From NCBI RefSeq assembly GCF_008801835.1, contig NZ_VZOW01000003.1, forward strand, positions 310,001 to 374,000: DNA of 64,000 nucleotides. The letters are read 5' to 3'. Source of the stretch: Cupriavidus pauculus. Lineage in GTDB: Bacteria; Pseudomonadota; Gammaproteobacteria; Burkholderiales; Burkholderiaceae. The notes below the pieces were generated by a model that saw only the letters and a program-made list of their open reading frames with translations, had not been told where the DNA came from and searched no databases. This document shows, in pieces, positions 45,982-54,674 of this stretch. The position numbers and the translations under genes were made by a program. How positions within the stretch are numbered: the first letter of the stretch is position 1; each line of letters begins with the position of its first letter.

Positions 45982-48159
45982 ATGCCTCGCCCGACCGTCG
46001 TAGTCACGCGACCCGCCGGGCAATCCCGGCAACTGACCGAAGCACTGCATGCGGCGGGCCTGGATGTGCTTGGCTTTCCGCTGCTTGCGATCGGCCCCGC
46101 GTCCGATGACGCGCCGCTGCGCGCCGCGCTGAGCCATCTGTCCGACTATGCGCTGGTGGTGTTTGTCAGCCCCAACGCCGTGTCGTTCGCGCTCGATGCG
46201 CTGGCGCAGGTGCGCGAAGGCATGGATGGCCCGCGCTGGCCGCCCGAAGTCCCCGTCGCGGTAGTCGGGCCGTCCAGCGTGGCGGCGTTGGCCGAGCGCG
46301 GCATTGCGCCGCCCACGTACCGCGTGATCGCGCCGGCGGGCGCTGCGCCGGTTGGCGCGGATGCGGGCGACGAACCGTCGAACGGCGTGTCGACCGAAAC
46401 CGAAATGTCGGCAGGGGCGCCGCGCTTCGATTCCGAGGCGCTCTGGTCCCAACTCGATACCACGCCGGGGGCCTTCGCCGGGCGCCGCGTGTTGATCATC
46501 CGCGGCAACGGCGGGCGCGACTGGCTTGGCGACCGCCTGCGCGAAGCAGGCGCTACGGTCGACGCCGTCGAGGCCTACAGCCGCACGCTGCCCGAGCCGA
46601 CCGCCATGCAGTGGCAGGCCGTGCGCGACAGCCTCAAGCCGGGCGCGCCGCCCTACGCCTGGCTACTGACCAGTTCCGAAGCCGTTCGCAATCTCGATGC
46701 GCTGGCGCGTTTGCATCTGTCGCCGCAAGAATACGAGCGGCTCAAGCAGGTGCAGTGCATTGCGCCGCATGCGAGAATTGCGGCGCAGGCGCAGGCGTTG
46801 GGCTTTGCGCACGTGCAGCCGGCCGCGCCCGGCGATGCCGGTTTGCTGGCCGCCTGCACGCAATGGGGCAATGCCCATGCCGGGCCGGCAGCGCCAGCAC
46901 CCGCGCCTGTTGAGGCCGCGGCGCCGGTCGCCGTGCCGGTCGCTGAGCGCAACGAGGCGCAGACCGACCGGCCCGCCGCTTCGGCGCAGCCCATCCATGA
47001 ATCCACCGGGTCCCCGGGATCCACGACAACGAAGGCCGAACGCGTGACGCCAGACACCACGTCCCCCTCGTCGAGCAGTACTTCATCGGCCGGATCGACC
47101 GGCGCGCCATTCGCCATGCATCCCGCGCAGCCAGCCGCGCGCCGCATGAATCCGTGGTGGCCGGCGGCCATCGTGTTGCTGGTGGCCTTTGCGGGCGGAT
47201 TCTGGTGGCTGCAGAACCGCGTCGATCATCTGACCCAGGAACTGGCGCGTCGCCAGCAGAGCAACGACGCGCTCGTGCAGGAAACGCGCGTGCTGTCCAA
47301 GGACGCGCAGGATACGGTCAAGGCGTTGCAGGCTAAGGTGGGCGCGCTGGACGGCCAACTGGTCGAGGCGCGCGACAAGCAGGCTGCGCTGGAGCAGGTG
47401 TATCAGGACCTGATGCGCAACCGCGACGATTGGGAGATCGCCGAAATCCAGCAGTTGCTGACCAATGCCGGGCAGCAACTGCAACTGACGGGCAACGTGC
47501 AGGTGGCGCTGGCGGCGCTGCAAAGTGCCGACGCGCGCCTGGGCCGTGCCGACAAGCCGCAGTACAACCAGTTGCGCCGCGCCATCGCCCGCGACATCGC
47601 GCGCATGAAATCCTTGCCGGATACGGACCTGACCGGCGCCGCCATCAAGCTGGACGAATCGATCAACCAGATCGATGCGCTGCCGCTGCTTTCAGGCGAA
47701 CGCATGCTCGACAGGTCGGGCGCGGACGCCGTCCCGGGCGCCAAGGGCGCTGCGGGCGCGCGGGACGGTTCCGCGCCTGGGGCCGCCCAGCCCGGCGCCA
47801 ACCCCGTGTCGCGCCTGTGGAACTATGTCCTCGACGAACTTGGCCAGGTGATCCGCGTGCGCAAGGTGGAAGACACCAACGCGCTGCTGTTGTCCGGCGA
47901 GCAGGGCTGGTTCCTGCGCGAAAACGTCAAGCTGCGCCTGCTGAACGCCAGGCTGGCGCTGTTGTCGCGCAATGAGCCGGTGTTCCGCAACGACCTCGCG
48001 GCCGCGCAGGCGATGATCGGGCGCTATTTCGATACGCGCTCGCGGCGCGTGCAGGGCGTGCTGACGCTGCTCAAGCAGGCGCAGGCAAGCGCCGTCACGG
48101 TGTCGCTGCCGACCATGGCCGAAAGCCTTGGCGCGCTGCACGCCCTGAAGAAGGAGTAG
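45982..48159 (+). CDS. hemDX: Fused uroporphyrinogen-III synthase and HemX-type membrane protein
   Basis: The 725-residue protein joins two functions. Residues 1 to about 320 are HemD, which closes hydroxymethylbilane to uroporphyrinogen III, with V-T-R-P-A-G-Q near the start, V-F-V-S-P-N-A-V near 57 and a second half with L-L-T-S-S-E-A-V-R-N-L near 232. A linker of about 70 residues rich in Ala, Pro, Ser and Thr follows. Then come one membrane helix near 393-412, a coiled coil (about 413-480) and a HemX domain of unknown activity. In enterobacteria hemD and hemX are separate genes. The fusion places the synthase at the inner membrane next to HemY. Confidence 0.9.
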   Translation: MPRPTVVVTRPAGQSRQLTEALHAAGLDVLGFPLLAIGPASDDAPLRAALSHLSDYALVVFVSPNAVSFALDALAQVREGMDGPRWPPEVPVAVVGPSSVAALAERGIAPPTYRVIAPAGAAPVGADAGDEPSNGVSTETEMSAGAPRFDSEALWSQLDTTPGAFAGRRVLIIRGNGGRDWLGDRLREAGATVDAVEAYSRTLPEPTAMQWQAVRDSLKPGAPPYAWLLTSSEAVRNLDALARLHLSPQEYERLKQVQCIAPHARIAAQAQALGFAHVQPAAPGDAGLLAACTQWGNAHAGPAAPAPAPVEAAAPVAVPVAERNEAQTDRPAASAQPIHESTGSPGSTTTKAERVTPDTTSPSSSSTSSAGSTGAPFAMHPAQPAARRMNPWWPAAIVLLVAFAGGFWWLQNRVDHLTQELARRQQSNDALVQETRVLSKDAQDTVKALQAKVGALDGQLVEARDKQAALEQVYQDLMRNRDDWEIAEIQQLLTNAGQQLQLTGNVQVALAALQSADARLGRADKPQYNQLRRAIARDIARMKSLPDTDLTGAAIKLDESINQIDALPLLSGERMLDRSGADAVPGAKGAAGARDGSAPGAAQPGANPVSRLWNYVLDELGQVIRVRKVEDTNALLLSGEQGWFLRENVKLRLLNARLALLSRNEPVFRNDLAAAQAMIGRYFDTRSRRVQGVLTLLKQAQASAVTVSLPTMAESLGALHALKKE

Positions 48160-48163
48160 CGCC

Positions 48164-49354
48164 ATGCGACTCCTTTTCTGGGTAGCCGTACTGTTTGGCG
48201 GCGCGGTTGGGCTGGCGCTCTTCACGCAGTTCAATCACAGCAACGTGGTGCTGTTCTATCCGCCGTATCGCGTCGAGATGTCGCTGAACCTGGCGCTGGC
48301 GCTGTTGCTGCTGATCTTCTTTGTGGTGTGGACCGTCATGTCCACCGTGCGCCATCTGTCCGAAATGCCGCTGCGGGCCGCGGCCTATCGTGAGCGCAGC
48401 CGCATGAGCAAGGCGCAGGCGGCAATGCGCGAATCGATCGAAAACCTGTTTGCCGGACGCTTTGCGCGTGCCGAGCGCGCCGCCAAGGAAGCGCAGGCCT
48501 GGCCCGAGCAGGCGCAGACCGCCGCGCTGGTTGGCGCCCGTGCGGCACACCGGATGCAGGAATCGGAGCGCCGCGACGCGTGGATGGCGCAGGTCACGGA
48601 CCCTGACCGCGAACAGGCGCGCCTGGTGTCGATGGCCGAGTTGCTGGTCGACGCGCGCGATGCGGAAGGGGCGCTCGAGACCATCGCGCAGTTGCAGGAA
48701 AAGGGCGGACGGCAGATCCACGTGCAACGGATTGCGTTACGGGCGCACCAGCATCTGAAGAACTGGTCCGAAGTGCTGCGCCTGGCGCGATCGCTGGAAA
48801 AACGCAACGCGCTGCACCCGGTGCTGGCGCTGCGTTTGAAGCAGATGGCCGTGGAGGCGATGCTCGACGAGCGTCGCCATGACGCCGAATCGCTTTACCA
48901 CTTCTGGCGCTCGCTGTCGCCCGACGAGCGCCACGCCGTGCGCATCGCGGAACAGGCGGCGCGATATTTCTCGGCGCTGAACGGGCAGAACGAGGCGCGC
49001 CGCATCATCGAGGATGCGCTCAAGGTCAATTGGGACAGCCGGTTGGTGCAGCGTTACGCTGATTGCGCGGAGGCGGGCAAGGCGCTGCCGCAGATCCAGC
49101 AGGCCGAGAAGTGGCTGGTCGATCATCCGAACGACGCCGATCTGTACTACACACTGGGCGTGCTGTGCTTGGGTGAGCAGTTGTGGGGCAAGGCGCAGTC
49201 GAATTTCGAGCGCGCACTGAAGTACGCAGACCGCGACGCGCAGCGTCGGATTTGCGTGCGATCCCACCTGGCGCTGGCACGCCTGTTCGAGGAAACGGAT
49301 CGCCCCGAGGACGCCCAGAAGCACTATCGCGAGAGCGCGATGCTGGCGGCGTAG
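48164..49354 (+). CDS. hemY: Heme biosynthesis protein HemY (TPR membrane protein)
   Basis: The 396-residue protein has two N-terminal membrane spans (about 1-20 and 40-63) and a large cytoplasmic or periplasmic region of TPR-like helices up to the end. One example is A-D-L-Y-Y-T-L-G-V-L-C-L-G-E-Q-L-W-G-K-A near 323. The N-terminal HemY_N region with F-Y-P-P-Y-R-V-E-M-S near 30 is typical. This proteobacterial HemY is unrelated to the protoporphyrinogen oxidase of the same name in Gram-positives; its role in tetrapyrrole synthesis is not defined in detail. It follows hemDX by four bases, so it belongs to the hemC operon. Confidence 0.92.
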   Translation: MRLLFWVAVLFGGAVGLALFTQFNHSNVVLFYPPYRVEMSLNLALALLLLIFFVVWTVMSTVRHLSEMPLRAAAYRERSRMSKAQAAMRESIENLFAGRFARAERAAKEAQAWPEQAQTAALVGARAAHRMQESERRDAWMAQVTDPDREQARLVSMAELLVDARDAEGALETIAQLQEKGGRQIHVQRIALRAHQHLKNWSEVLRLARSLEKRNALHPVLALRLKQMAVEAMLDERRHDAESLYHFWRSLSPDERHAVRIAEQAARYFSALNGQNEARRIIEDALKVNWDSRLVQRYADCAEAGKALPQIQQAEKWLVDHPNDADLYYTLGVLCLGEQLWGKAQSNFERALKYADRDAQRRICVRSHLALARLFEETDRPEDAQKHYRESAMLAA

Positions 49355-49526
49355 CGGGTCTCGGCTCGGCTTGCCGGCGGCGCATCGTCGCGTCGGCGGC
49401 GGGCGTTGCCAAACGGCTTTTACGCCCGGTCCGTCCCCGACCATCACCCGCCCGGCGTTTGCACAAGGCGCCGCACTGCGCGCCAGTCGCCCGTGCGCGG
49501 TGACGATGCGGCGCGCAGGCCGCTCA

Positions 49527-51089
49527 TCACGGCCCGGTGGTTTTTGCCTTCGATTCCTTCACCGCCGCATAGCGCTGCAGGGTTTCCTTGCGCGCCACGT
49601 CGTGCTGCACGATCGGCCGCGGATAGTCTTCCCCAAGCTTTACACCGGCCGCGGCCAGCACATCGTCCGGCGCGGTCCACGGCGCATGGATGTACTTGTC
49701 CGGCAGTGCTGCGAGCATCGGCAGGTATTTGCGGATAAAGCGGCCCTGCGGGTCAAATTTCTGCGATTGCGTGACCGGATTGAAGATGCGGAAGTATGGC
49801 TGCGCATCGCAGCCGGTGGAGGCCGCCCACTGCCAGCCGCCGTTGTTGGCGGCGAGGTCGAAGTCATTGAGCTGATCGGCGAAATATTGCTCGCCACGGC
49901 GCCAATCCACGCCCAGGTCCTTCGAAAGAAAGCTCGCGGTGACCATGCGCAGGCGGTTGTGCATGTAGCCGCTTTGGCGAATCTGCAGCATCGCCGCGTC
50001 CACCAGTGGATAGCCGGTTTGCGCGTCGCACCACGCCTGGAAATAGCGCTCGCCATCGGCCGGTGCGGTCCAGCGCAGCGCATCGTATTCCGCATGAAAC
50101 GATTTGCCTTCGGCCACGCGCGGATGGTGATGCAGGATCATGAAGTAGAAATCGCGCCAGATCAGCTCGGAAAGCCAGACCGCTGCGCCGGGGCCGGCCG
50201 CGCCGCCGCGCATGGCTGCGTCATTGGCGGCGCGCACCAGCGTGCGGATCGAGATCGTGCCGAATCGCAGATGCACGGACAGGTAGCTCGGGCCGCGCAC
50301 GGCGGGGAAATCGCGGCGGTTGCCGTAATCGCCGATGCGGTCCAGAAATTCGTCGAACAGCGCCTGCGCGCCGTCGCTGCCGGTCGGCATGGCGATTTCC
50401 GCGAGATTGCTTGGCGCAAATCCCAGCGACGCCAGTGTCGGCATGGGTTGGCGGAGCGGTTCAGGGACCGGCGCCAGCGTCTTCAGGTATGGCTGGATCG
50501 GGTACGGACGGACGTCGAACGGCTGCAGCGCGCGCAGCCACGCGTTCTTGTACGGCGTAAAGACGCTGAACGGATGGCCTTGCGCGGTCAGGATTTCATC
50601 GGCCTCGAAAATCACCTGGTCCTTGAACGTGAACAGCAGCCGCGAGTCGGCGGCGAGCGCCTTTCGCACCGAGGCGTCGCGGTCGCGGGCGGCCGGTTCG
50701 TAGTCGTGATTGGCGAAGACGGCCTCGACATCGAGATCGGCGGCGAGTTTCGGGATGGCGTCGCGCGCGCTGTCATGCAGCACTATTAGTCCGCCACCGG
50801 CCGCCGCCAGCGCGTCTTGCAGCGGTTTCAGCGACTTCAGGATGAATTCGACGCGGCGGTCCGCCTTCAGGCCGCGCGCCAGCAGCGGGTCAAGGATTTG
50901 CCGATCCAGCACGAATACGCACCATACCTGCCGGCAGTGCTTGAGGGCATAATGCAGCGCCGCATGGTCGTCGGCGCGCAGGTCGCGCCGGAACCAGACC
51001 AGCCCGCGCGCGAAGTCGCGGTCGATCTGGTAGGGCCGGCGCCCGTTGGCGGCGACCGGTTCGGAATCTGGGGAAGGTGATCTACGCAT
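49527..51089 (-). CDS. phrB: Deoxyribodipyrimidine photolyase
   Basis: The 520-residue flavoenzyme repairs UV-made pyrimidine dimers with blue light. L-V-W-F-R-R-D-L-R-A-D-D-H-A-A-L opens the antenna-binding N-terminal domain at about residue 31. The FAD-binding C-terminal half shows L-S-V-H-L-R-F-G-T-I-S, E-L-I-W-R-D-F-Y, W-R-R-G-E-Q-Y-F-A, N-D-F-D-x-A-A-N-N-G-G-W-Q-W and R-I-F-N-P-V-T-Q-S. These fit a class I CPD photolyase rather than a cryptochrome. The N-terminal 25 residues are extra, so a later start is possible. It diverges from the pseudouridine synthase gene across 54 bases. Confidence 0.93.
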   Translation of the reverse strand: MRRSPSPDSEPVAANGRRPYQIDRDFARGLVWFRRDLRADDHAALHYALKHCRQVWCVFVLDRQILDPLLARGLKADRRVEFILKSLKPLQDALAAAGGGLIVLHDSARDAIPKLAADLDVEAVFANHDYEPAARDRDASVRKALAADSRLLFTFKDQVIFEADEILTAQGHPFSVFTPYKNAWLRALQPFDVRPYPIQPYLKTLAPVPEPLRQPMPTLASLGFAPSNLAEIAMPTGSDGAQALFDEFLDRIGDYGNRRDFPAVRGPSYLSVHLRFGTISIRTLVRAANDAAMRGGAAGPGAAVWLSELIWRDFYFMILHHHPRVAEGKSFHAEYDALRWTAPADGERYFQAWCDAQTGYPLVDAAMLQIRQSGYMHNRLRMVTASFLSKDLGVDWRRGEQYFADQLNDFDLAANNGGWQWAASTGCDAQPYFRIFNPVTQSQKFDPQGRFIRKYLPMLAALPDKYIHAPWTAPDDVLAAAGVKLGEDYPRPIVQHDVARKETLQRYAAVKESKAKTTGP

Positions 51090-51143
51090 CGCCGTAACCT
51101 AACATGACCATCAGGCAATCACTGGCTTCAATCAGACATTTTC

Positions 51144-51863
51144 ATGGCAACTACCCTTGACCGCATCCTCCAATCCCAAGGCTTCGGCACCCGTCGCTAT
51201 TGTGGCGACCTTGTCGAGGCGGGTCTCGTCGAGGTCGACGGCGTACTGTGCGAGGATCCCGGCGCGCGCTTCGAGGTGGATGGCCTGCGCCTGACCGTCG
51301 ACGGCGAGCAATGGCTGGCCTGCACCAAGGCGTATCTGATGCTGAACAAGCCGGAAGGCTATGAATGTTCGCAACGTCCGCGCCACCATCCCAGCGTCTA
51401 CAACCTGCTGCCTGTGCCGTTGCGCCAGCGCGAAGTGCAGGCGGTGGGGCGCCTGGATCATGACACCACGGGATTGCTGCTGCTGACCGATGACGGGCAG
51501 TTCATCCACGCCCAGACGTCGCCCAAGAAGCAGGTGCCCAAGGTCTACGAAGTGACGACCTTCGACCCCGTGACGCCAGAGCAGGTCGAAGCGCTGCGCA
51601 CCGGCGTGAAGCTGGACGATGAGCCCGCCCCGATTGCCGCCGACGCCTGCGAGGCCACCGGCGAACGGAGCCTGCGCCTGACGCTGATGCAAGGCAAATA
51701 TCACCAGGTCAAGCGGATGGTCGCGGCGACCGGCAATCATGTGACGGCGCTCCATCGCAGTGCGATCGGCGGCCTGCAGCTCGACCCGGCGCTCGCACCG
51801 GGCCAATGGCGCTGGCTGACGGCCGACGATCTGGCCGCGCTGAAGCCGTCCGCAGGGGCCTGA
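51144..51863 (+). CDS. rsuA: 16S rRNA pseudouridine synthase (RsuA family)
   Basis: The 239-residue protein should convert U516 of 16S rRNA to pseudouridine. An S4 RNA-binding domain lies at about 1-60, with R-I-L-Q-S-Q-G-F-G-T-R-R near the start. The catalytic aspartate is in G-R-L-D-H-D-T-T-G-L-L-L-L-T-D-D-G at about residues 101-117. The late K-Y-H-Q-V-K-R-M motif near 190 is in place. The RsuA rather than RluE/F assignment rests on overall resemblance. The gene precedes the yqgE-ruvX-pyr block, separated by about 85 bases. Confidence 0.88.
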   Translation: MATTLDRILQSQGFGTRRYCGDLVEAGLVEVDGVLCEDPGARFEVDGLRLTVDGEQWLACTKAYLMLNKPEGYECSQRPRHHPSVYNLLPVPLRQREVQAVGRLDHDTTGLLLLTDDGQFIHAQTSPKKQVPKVYEVTTFDPVTPEQVEALRTGVKLDDEPAPIAADACEATGERSLRLTLMQGKYHQVKRMVAATGNHVTALHRSAIGGLQLDPALAPGQWRWLTADDLAALKPSAGA

Positions 51864-51949
51864 AACGGCCTGCGCCGCGGTGCGGCACGGTGCCTTCGGA
51901 CACAGAAGTTTTACAGGAACCCGGGCGACGATTTGGTAGAATGCAAGCC

Positions 51950-52522
51950 ATGGCGACGCCCGAAGCTTCCATCAATCTCACCAATCAGTTCCTGATTGCC
52001 ATGCCCGGCATGGCCGATCCGACGTTTTCAGGTTCCGTTGTCTATCTCTGCGAGCATAACGAACGCGGCGCGCTTGGCCTGGTGATCAACCGGCCCATCG
52101 ATATCGACATGGCGACGCTGTTCGACAAGATCGATCTCAAGCTCGAAATCCAGCCCGTTGCGCATCAGCCCGTGTATTTCGGCGGACCCGTCCAGACCGA
52201 GCGCGGCTTCGTGCTGCACGATCCCGTTGGCATCTATGTGTCGTCGCTGGCGGTGCCGGGCGGCCTGGAGATGACCACGTCCAAGGATGTGCTGGAAGCG
52301 GTTGCCAACGGTAGCGGGCCGCATCGCTTTCTGCTGACGCTCGGATACGCCGGTTGGGGTGCGGGCCAGCTCGAGGAAGAGTTGAGCCGCAACGGCTGGC
52401 TGACCGTCCAGGCCGATCCCGAAATCATTTTCAGTGTGCCGCCCGAAGAACGTTTCGCCGCGGCCGTGCGCCTGCTCGGCATCGATGTGGCGATGCTTTC
52501 AGGCGAGGCGGGGCATGCCTGA
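51950..52522 (+). CDS. yqgE: YqgE/AlgH family protein (DUF179)
   Basis: The 190-residue protein has the conserved opening [17 protein letters not shown] near residue 11. It also has [18 protein letters not shown] near 32 and a later [14 protein letters not shown] that defines the family. AlgH was linked to alginate control in Pseudomonas, but no biochemical role is proven. Two in-frame ATGs are possible; I chose 51950, because a TAGAAT at 51937-51942 looks like a -10 element overlapping the first (51941). The end overlaps the ruvX start by eight bases. Confidence 0.9.
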   Translation: MATPEASINLTNQFLIAMPGMADPTFSGSVVYLCEHNERGALGLVINRPIDIDMATLFDKIDLKLEIQPVAHQPVYFGGPVQTERGFVLHDPVGIYVSSLAVPGGLEMTTSKDVLEAVANGSGPHRFLLTLGYAGWGAGQLEEELSRNGWLTVQADPEIIFSVPPEERFAAAVRLLGIDVAMLSGEAGHA

Positions 52523-52952
52523 TCAGCCGGGGCGCGAGGCGCCCCGCGACGGCACGGTGCTCGCCTTCGACTATGGCGAGAAAAAAATCGGCGTCGCGCT
52601 CGGCAATTTCATCACCCGGCAAGCGCGCGCCCTGACCATTCTTCCGAACGTGACGGTGGAAGGCCGCTTCCAGGCCGTGGCTGCGCTGATCCACGAATGG
52701 GCGCCGGTGCGCCTGGTGGTCGGCATGCCGGTCAATCCCGAGGCCGGCCCGGACGACGAGGAGCAGCCTTCCATGCGGCTTGCGCGCCGCTTCGGCAACC
52801 AGTTGAACGGCCGTTTCGATCTGCCGGTCGAGTGGGTGGACGAACGCTATTCCTCGCGCGCGGCGTCGATGGCCGGGGCCGCTCGCGGCGCGTTGGACGC
52901 CGAGGCCGCCCGGATCATCCTGCAACAGTATTTCGACGAATTCCCGCTATGA
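52515..52952 (+). CDS. ruvX: Holliday junction resolvase-like protein YqgF (pre-16S rRNA nuclease)
   Basis: The 145-residue protein has an RNase H-like fold with [15 protein letters not shown] near residue 18, L-V-V-G-M-P-V-N near 73 and D-E-R-Y-S-S-R-A-A near 115, whose acidic residues form the active site. Family members trim the 5' end of pre-16S rRNA; a resolvase role was proposed earlier. The ATG at 52515 overlaps the yqgE stop, and the end overlaps pyrR (ATGA), so yqgE, ruvX and pyrR are translationally coupled. Confidence 0.92.
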   Translation: MPDQPGREAPRDGTVLAFDYGEKKIGVALGNFITRQARALTILPNVTVEGRFQAVAALIHEWAPVRLVVGMPVNPEAGPDDEEQPSMRLARRFGNQLNGRFDLPVEWVDERYSSRAASMAGAARGALDAEAARIILQQYFDEFPL

Positions 52953-53473
52953 CCCAGACCTCCACTCCCGACGCCGAGGCGCTGTACCACGCGCTGCGCG
53001 ACCAGGCCCAGGCGCTGATGCCGGCCGACGACCGTGCCCGCTGGTCCGTGGCCGGCATCCATTCCGGCGGCGCCTGGATTGCAGAGCGCCTGGCGGCGGA
53101 TCTGAAGCTCGGCCCCCACGGTGTGATCAACGTGGCATTCCATCGCGACGATTACGCCAAGAAGGGCTTGCACAGCCAGGCGCAGCCGACCACGCTGCCG
53201 TTCGATGTGGAGGATCGCAACGTCCTGCTGATCGACGACGTACTGGCGACCGGCCGCACGATCCGCGCGGCGGTCAACGAATTGTTCGACTATGGCCGCC
53301 CCGCGCGCGTGGCGCTGGCCGTGCTGGCGGACCGCGGTGGCCGCGAACTGCCGTTTTCGGCCGACTACGCCGCCGCCTCGATCGAACTGCCGCTCGACCA
53401 GACGCTGGTGCTGTCCCGCGAAGGCGAAGGCGCCGCCACGCGCTTCGCGTTCGCTACACAGCCGCGTGCCTGA
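52949..53473 (+). CDS. pyrR: PyrR-type uracil phosphoribosyltransferase / pyrimidine regulator
   Basis: The 174-residue protein is a type I phosphoribosyltransferase. The PRPP-binding motif [17 protein letters not shown] is at about residues 90-106. [13 protein letters not shown] near 36 and the loop F-H-R-D-D-Y near 66 match PyrR. In Gram-positives PyrR attenuates pyr transcription by binding mRNA; in pseudomonads and relatives it is encoded before pyrB as here. I see no obvious attenuator before pyrB, so the mode of control is open. Seventy-three bases separate it from pyrB. Confidence 0.9.
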   Translation: MTQTSTPDAEALYHALRDQAQALMPADDRARWSVAGIHSGGAWIAERLAADLKLGPHGVINVAFHRDDYAKKGLHSQAQPTTLPFDVEDRNVLLIDDVLATGRTIRAAVNELFDYGRPARVALAVLADRGGRELPFSADYAAASIELPLDQTLVLSREGEGAATRFAFATQPRA

Positions 53474-53546
53474 ATGTCAACCTGAAGCCCCGCCAAAACG
53501 TCAAGCCCAAGCCATACAAGACCGACCCGCGCCCGAACCACCTGCC

Positions 53547-54518
53547 ATGACCAAGACGTTCCGAAACCCGCAGCTCACCAAGAACGGCGAACTGAAGCAT
53601 CTGTTGTCGATCGAGGGCCTGTCGCGTGACATGATCACGCATATCCTCGATACCGCCAGCCAGTTCGTGTCGCTGTCCGACTCCGACCGCGACGTCAAGA
53701 AGGTGCCGCTGCTGCGCGGCAAGAGCGTGTTCAACCTGTTCTTCGAAAACTCGACGCGCACGCGCACCACGTTCGAGATCGCCGCCAAGCGGCTGTCGGC
53801 CGACGTGCTGAACCTGAACATCAACGCGTCGTCGACTAGCAAGGGCGAGTCTCTGCTCGACACGATCAACAACCTGTCGGCGATGTCGGCGGACATGTTC
53901 GTCGTCCGTCATGCCAGTTCCGGTGCGCCTTACCTGATCGCCGAACATGTCGCGCCACACGTGCATGTGATCAACGCGGGCGACGGTCGTCACGCCCACC
54001 CGACGCAGGGCCTGCTGGACATGTACACGATCCGGCATTTCAAGAAGGATTTCACCAACCTGACGGTGGCAATCGTTGGCGACATCCTGCACTCGCGTGT
54101 CGCGCGCTCCGACATTCACGCGCTGACTACGCTGGGCGTGCCCGAAGTGCGCGCCATCGGTCCGCGCACGCTGCTGCCGTCCGGCCTGGAACAGATGGGC
54201 GTGCGCGTCTTCCACAACATGGAAGAGGGTCTGAAAGGCGTCGACGTGGTGATCATGCTGCGCCTGCAGAACGAACGCATGAGCGGCGCGCTGCTGCCCT
54301 CCGCACAGGAATATTTCAAGGCCTACGGCCTGACGCCGGAGCGCCTGGCGCTGGCCAAGCCGGACGCGATCGTGATGCATCCGGGGCCGATGAACCGCGG
54401 CGTGGAAATCGACTCCGCCGTGGCCGACGGCTCGCAATCGGTGATCCTGAACCAGGTGACGTTCGGCATCGCGGTACGCATGGCCGTGATGGGCATCGTC
54501 GCCGGCAACAACGACTGA
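53547..54518 (+). CDS. pyrB: Aspartate carbamoyltransferase catalytic subunit
   Basis: The 323-residue enzyme joins carbamoyl phosphate and aspartate in the first committed step of pyrimidine synthesis. The carbamoyl-phosphate site [13 protein letters not shown] is at about residues 63-75. S-x-S-K-G-E-S-L near 94, [13 protein letters not shown] near 150 and [10 protein letters not shown] near 280 are intact. The sequence suits the class A enzyme, which forms a dodecamer with a PyrC-like protein. That fits the inactive dihydroorotase homologue immediately downstream. No pyrI regulatory gene is present. Confidence 0.96.
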   Translation: MTKTFRNPQLTKNGELKHLLSIEGLSRDMITHILDTASQFVSLSDSDRDVKKVPLLRGKSVFNLFFENSTRTRTTFEIAAKRLSADVLNLNINASSTSKGESLLDTINNLSAMSADMFVVRHASSGAPYLIAEHVAPHVHVINAGDGRHAHPTQGLLDMYTIRHFKKDFTNLTVAIVGDILHSRVARSDIHALTTLGVPEVRAIGPRTLLPSGLEQMGVRVFHNMEEGLKGVDVVIMLRLQNERMSGALLPSAQEYFKAYGLTPERLALAKPDAIVMHPGPMNRGVEIDSAVADGSQSVILNQVTFGIAVRMAVMGIVAGNND

Positions 54519-54524
54519 GAGTCA

Positions 54525-54623
54525 CTATCAAATGATTCTGGCGTCGTTGCGCGACCTTGCTGTACCACTTGTACTGTCTGCGGCCGCGCGCCTAGCCAGA
54601 ACCGCTTTGCTTCCTTTTGATAG
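54525..54623. repeat. Palindromic intergenic element, candidate dispersed repeat
   Basis: Nested complementary arms surround a short loop: CTATCAAA (54525-54532) with TTTGATAG (54616-54623), TTCTGGC (54536-54542) with GCCAGAA (54595-54601), GCGCG with CGCGC further in, and GTAC with GTAC about the loop (54562-54574). The 99-base element would fold into one long imperfect hairpin between pyrB and pyrC'. Its size and form are like dispersed intergenic palindromes of GC-rich betaproteobacteria. No second copy was noticed in this window. Confidence 0.6.
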
Positions 54624-54674
54624 CGCCTCCCAAGGCGGCAAACCAAAAACCGAATAGACGCCAGCGAACTAGAC

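Noticed and set aside
46605-47110. Possible frameshift joining hemD and hemX
   Set aside because: The frame is continuous, the linker has normal codon use, and HemD-HemX fusions are known in related bacteria.
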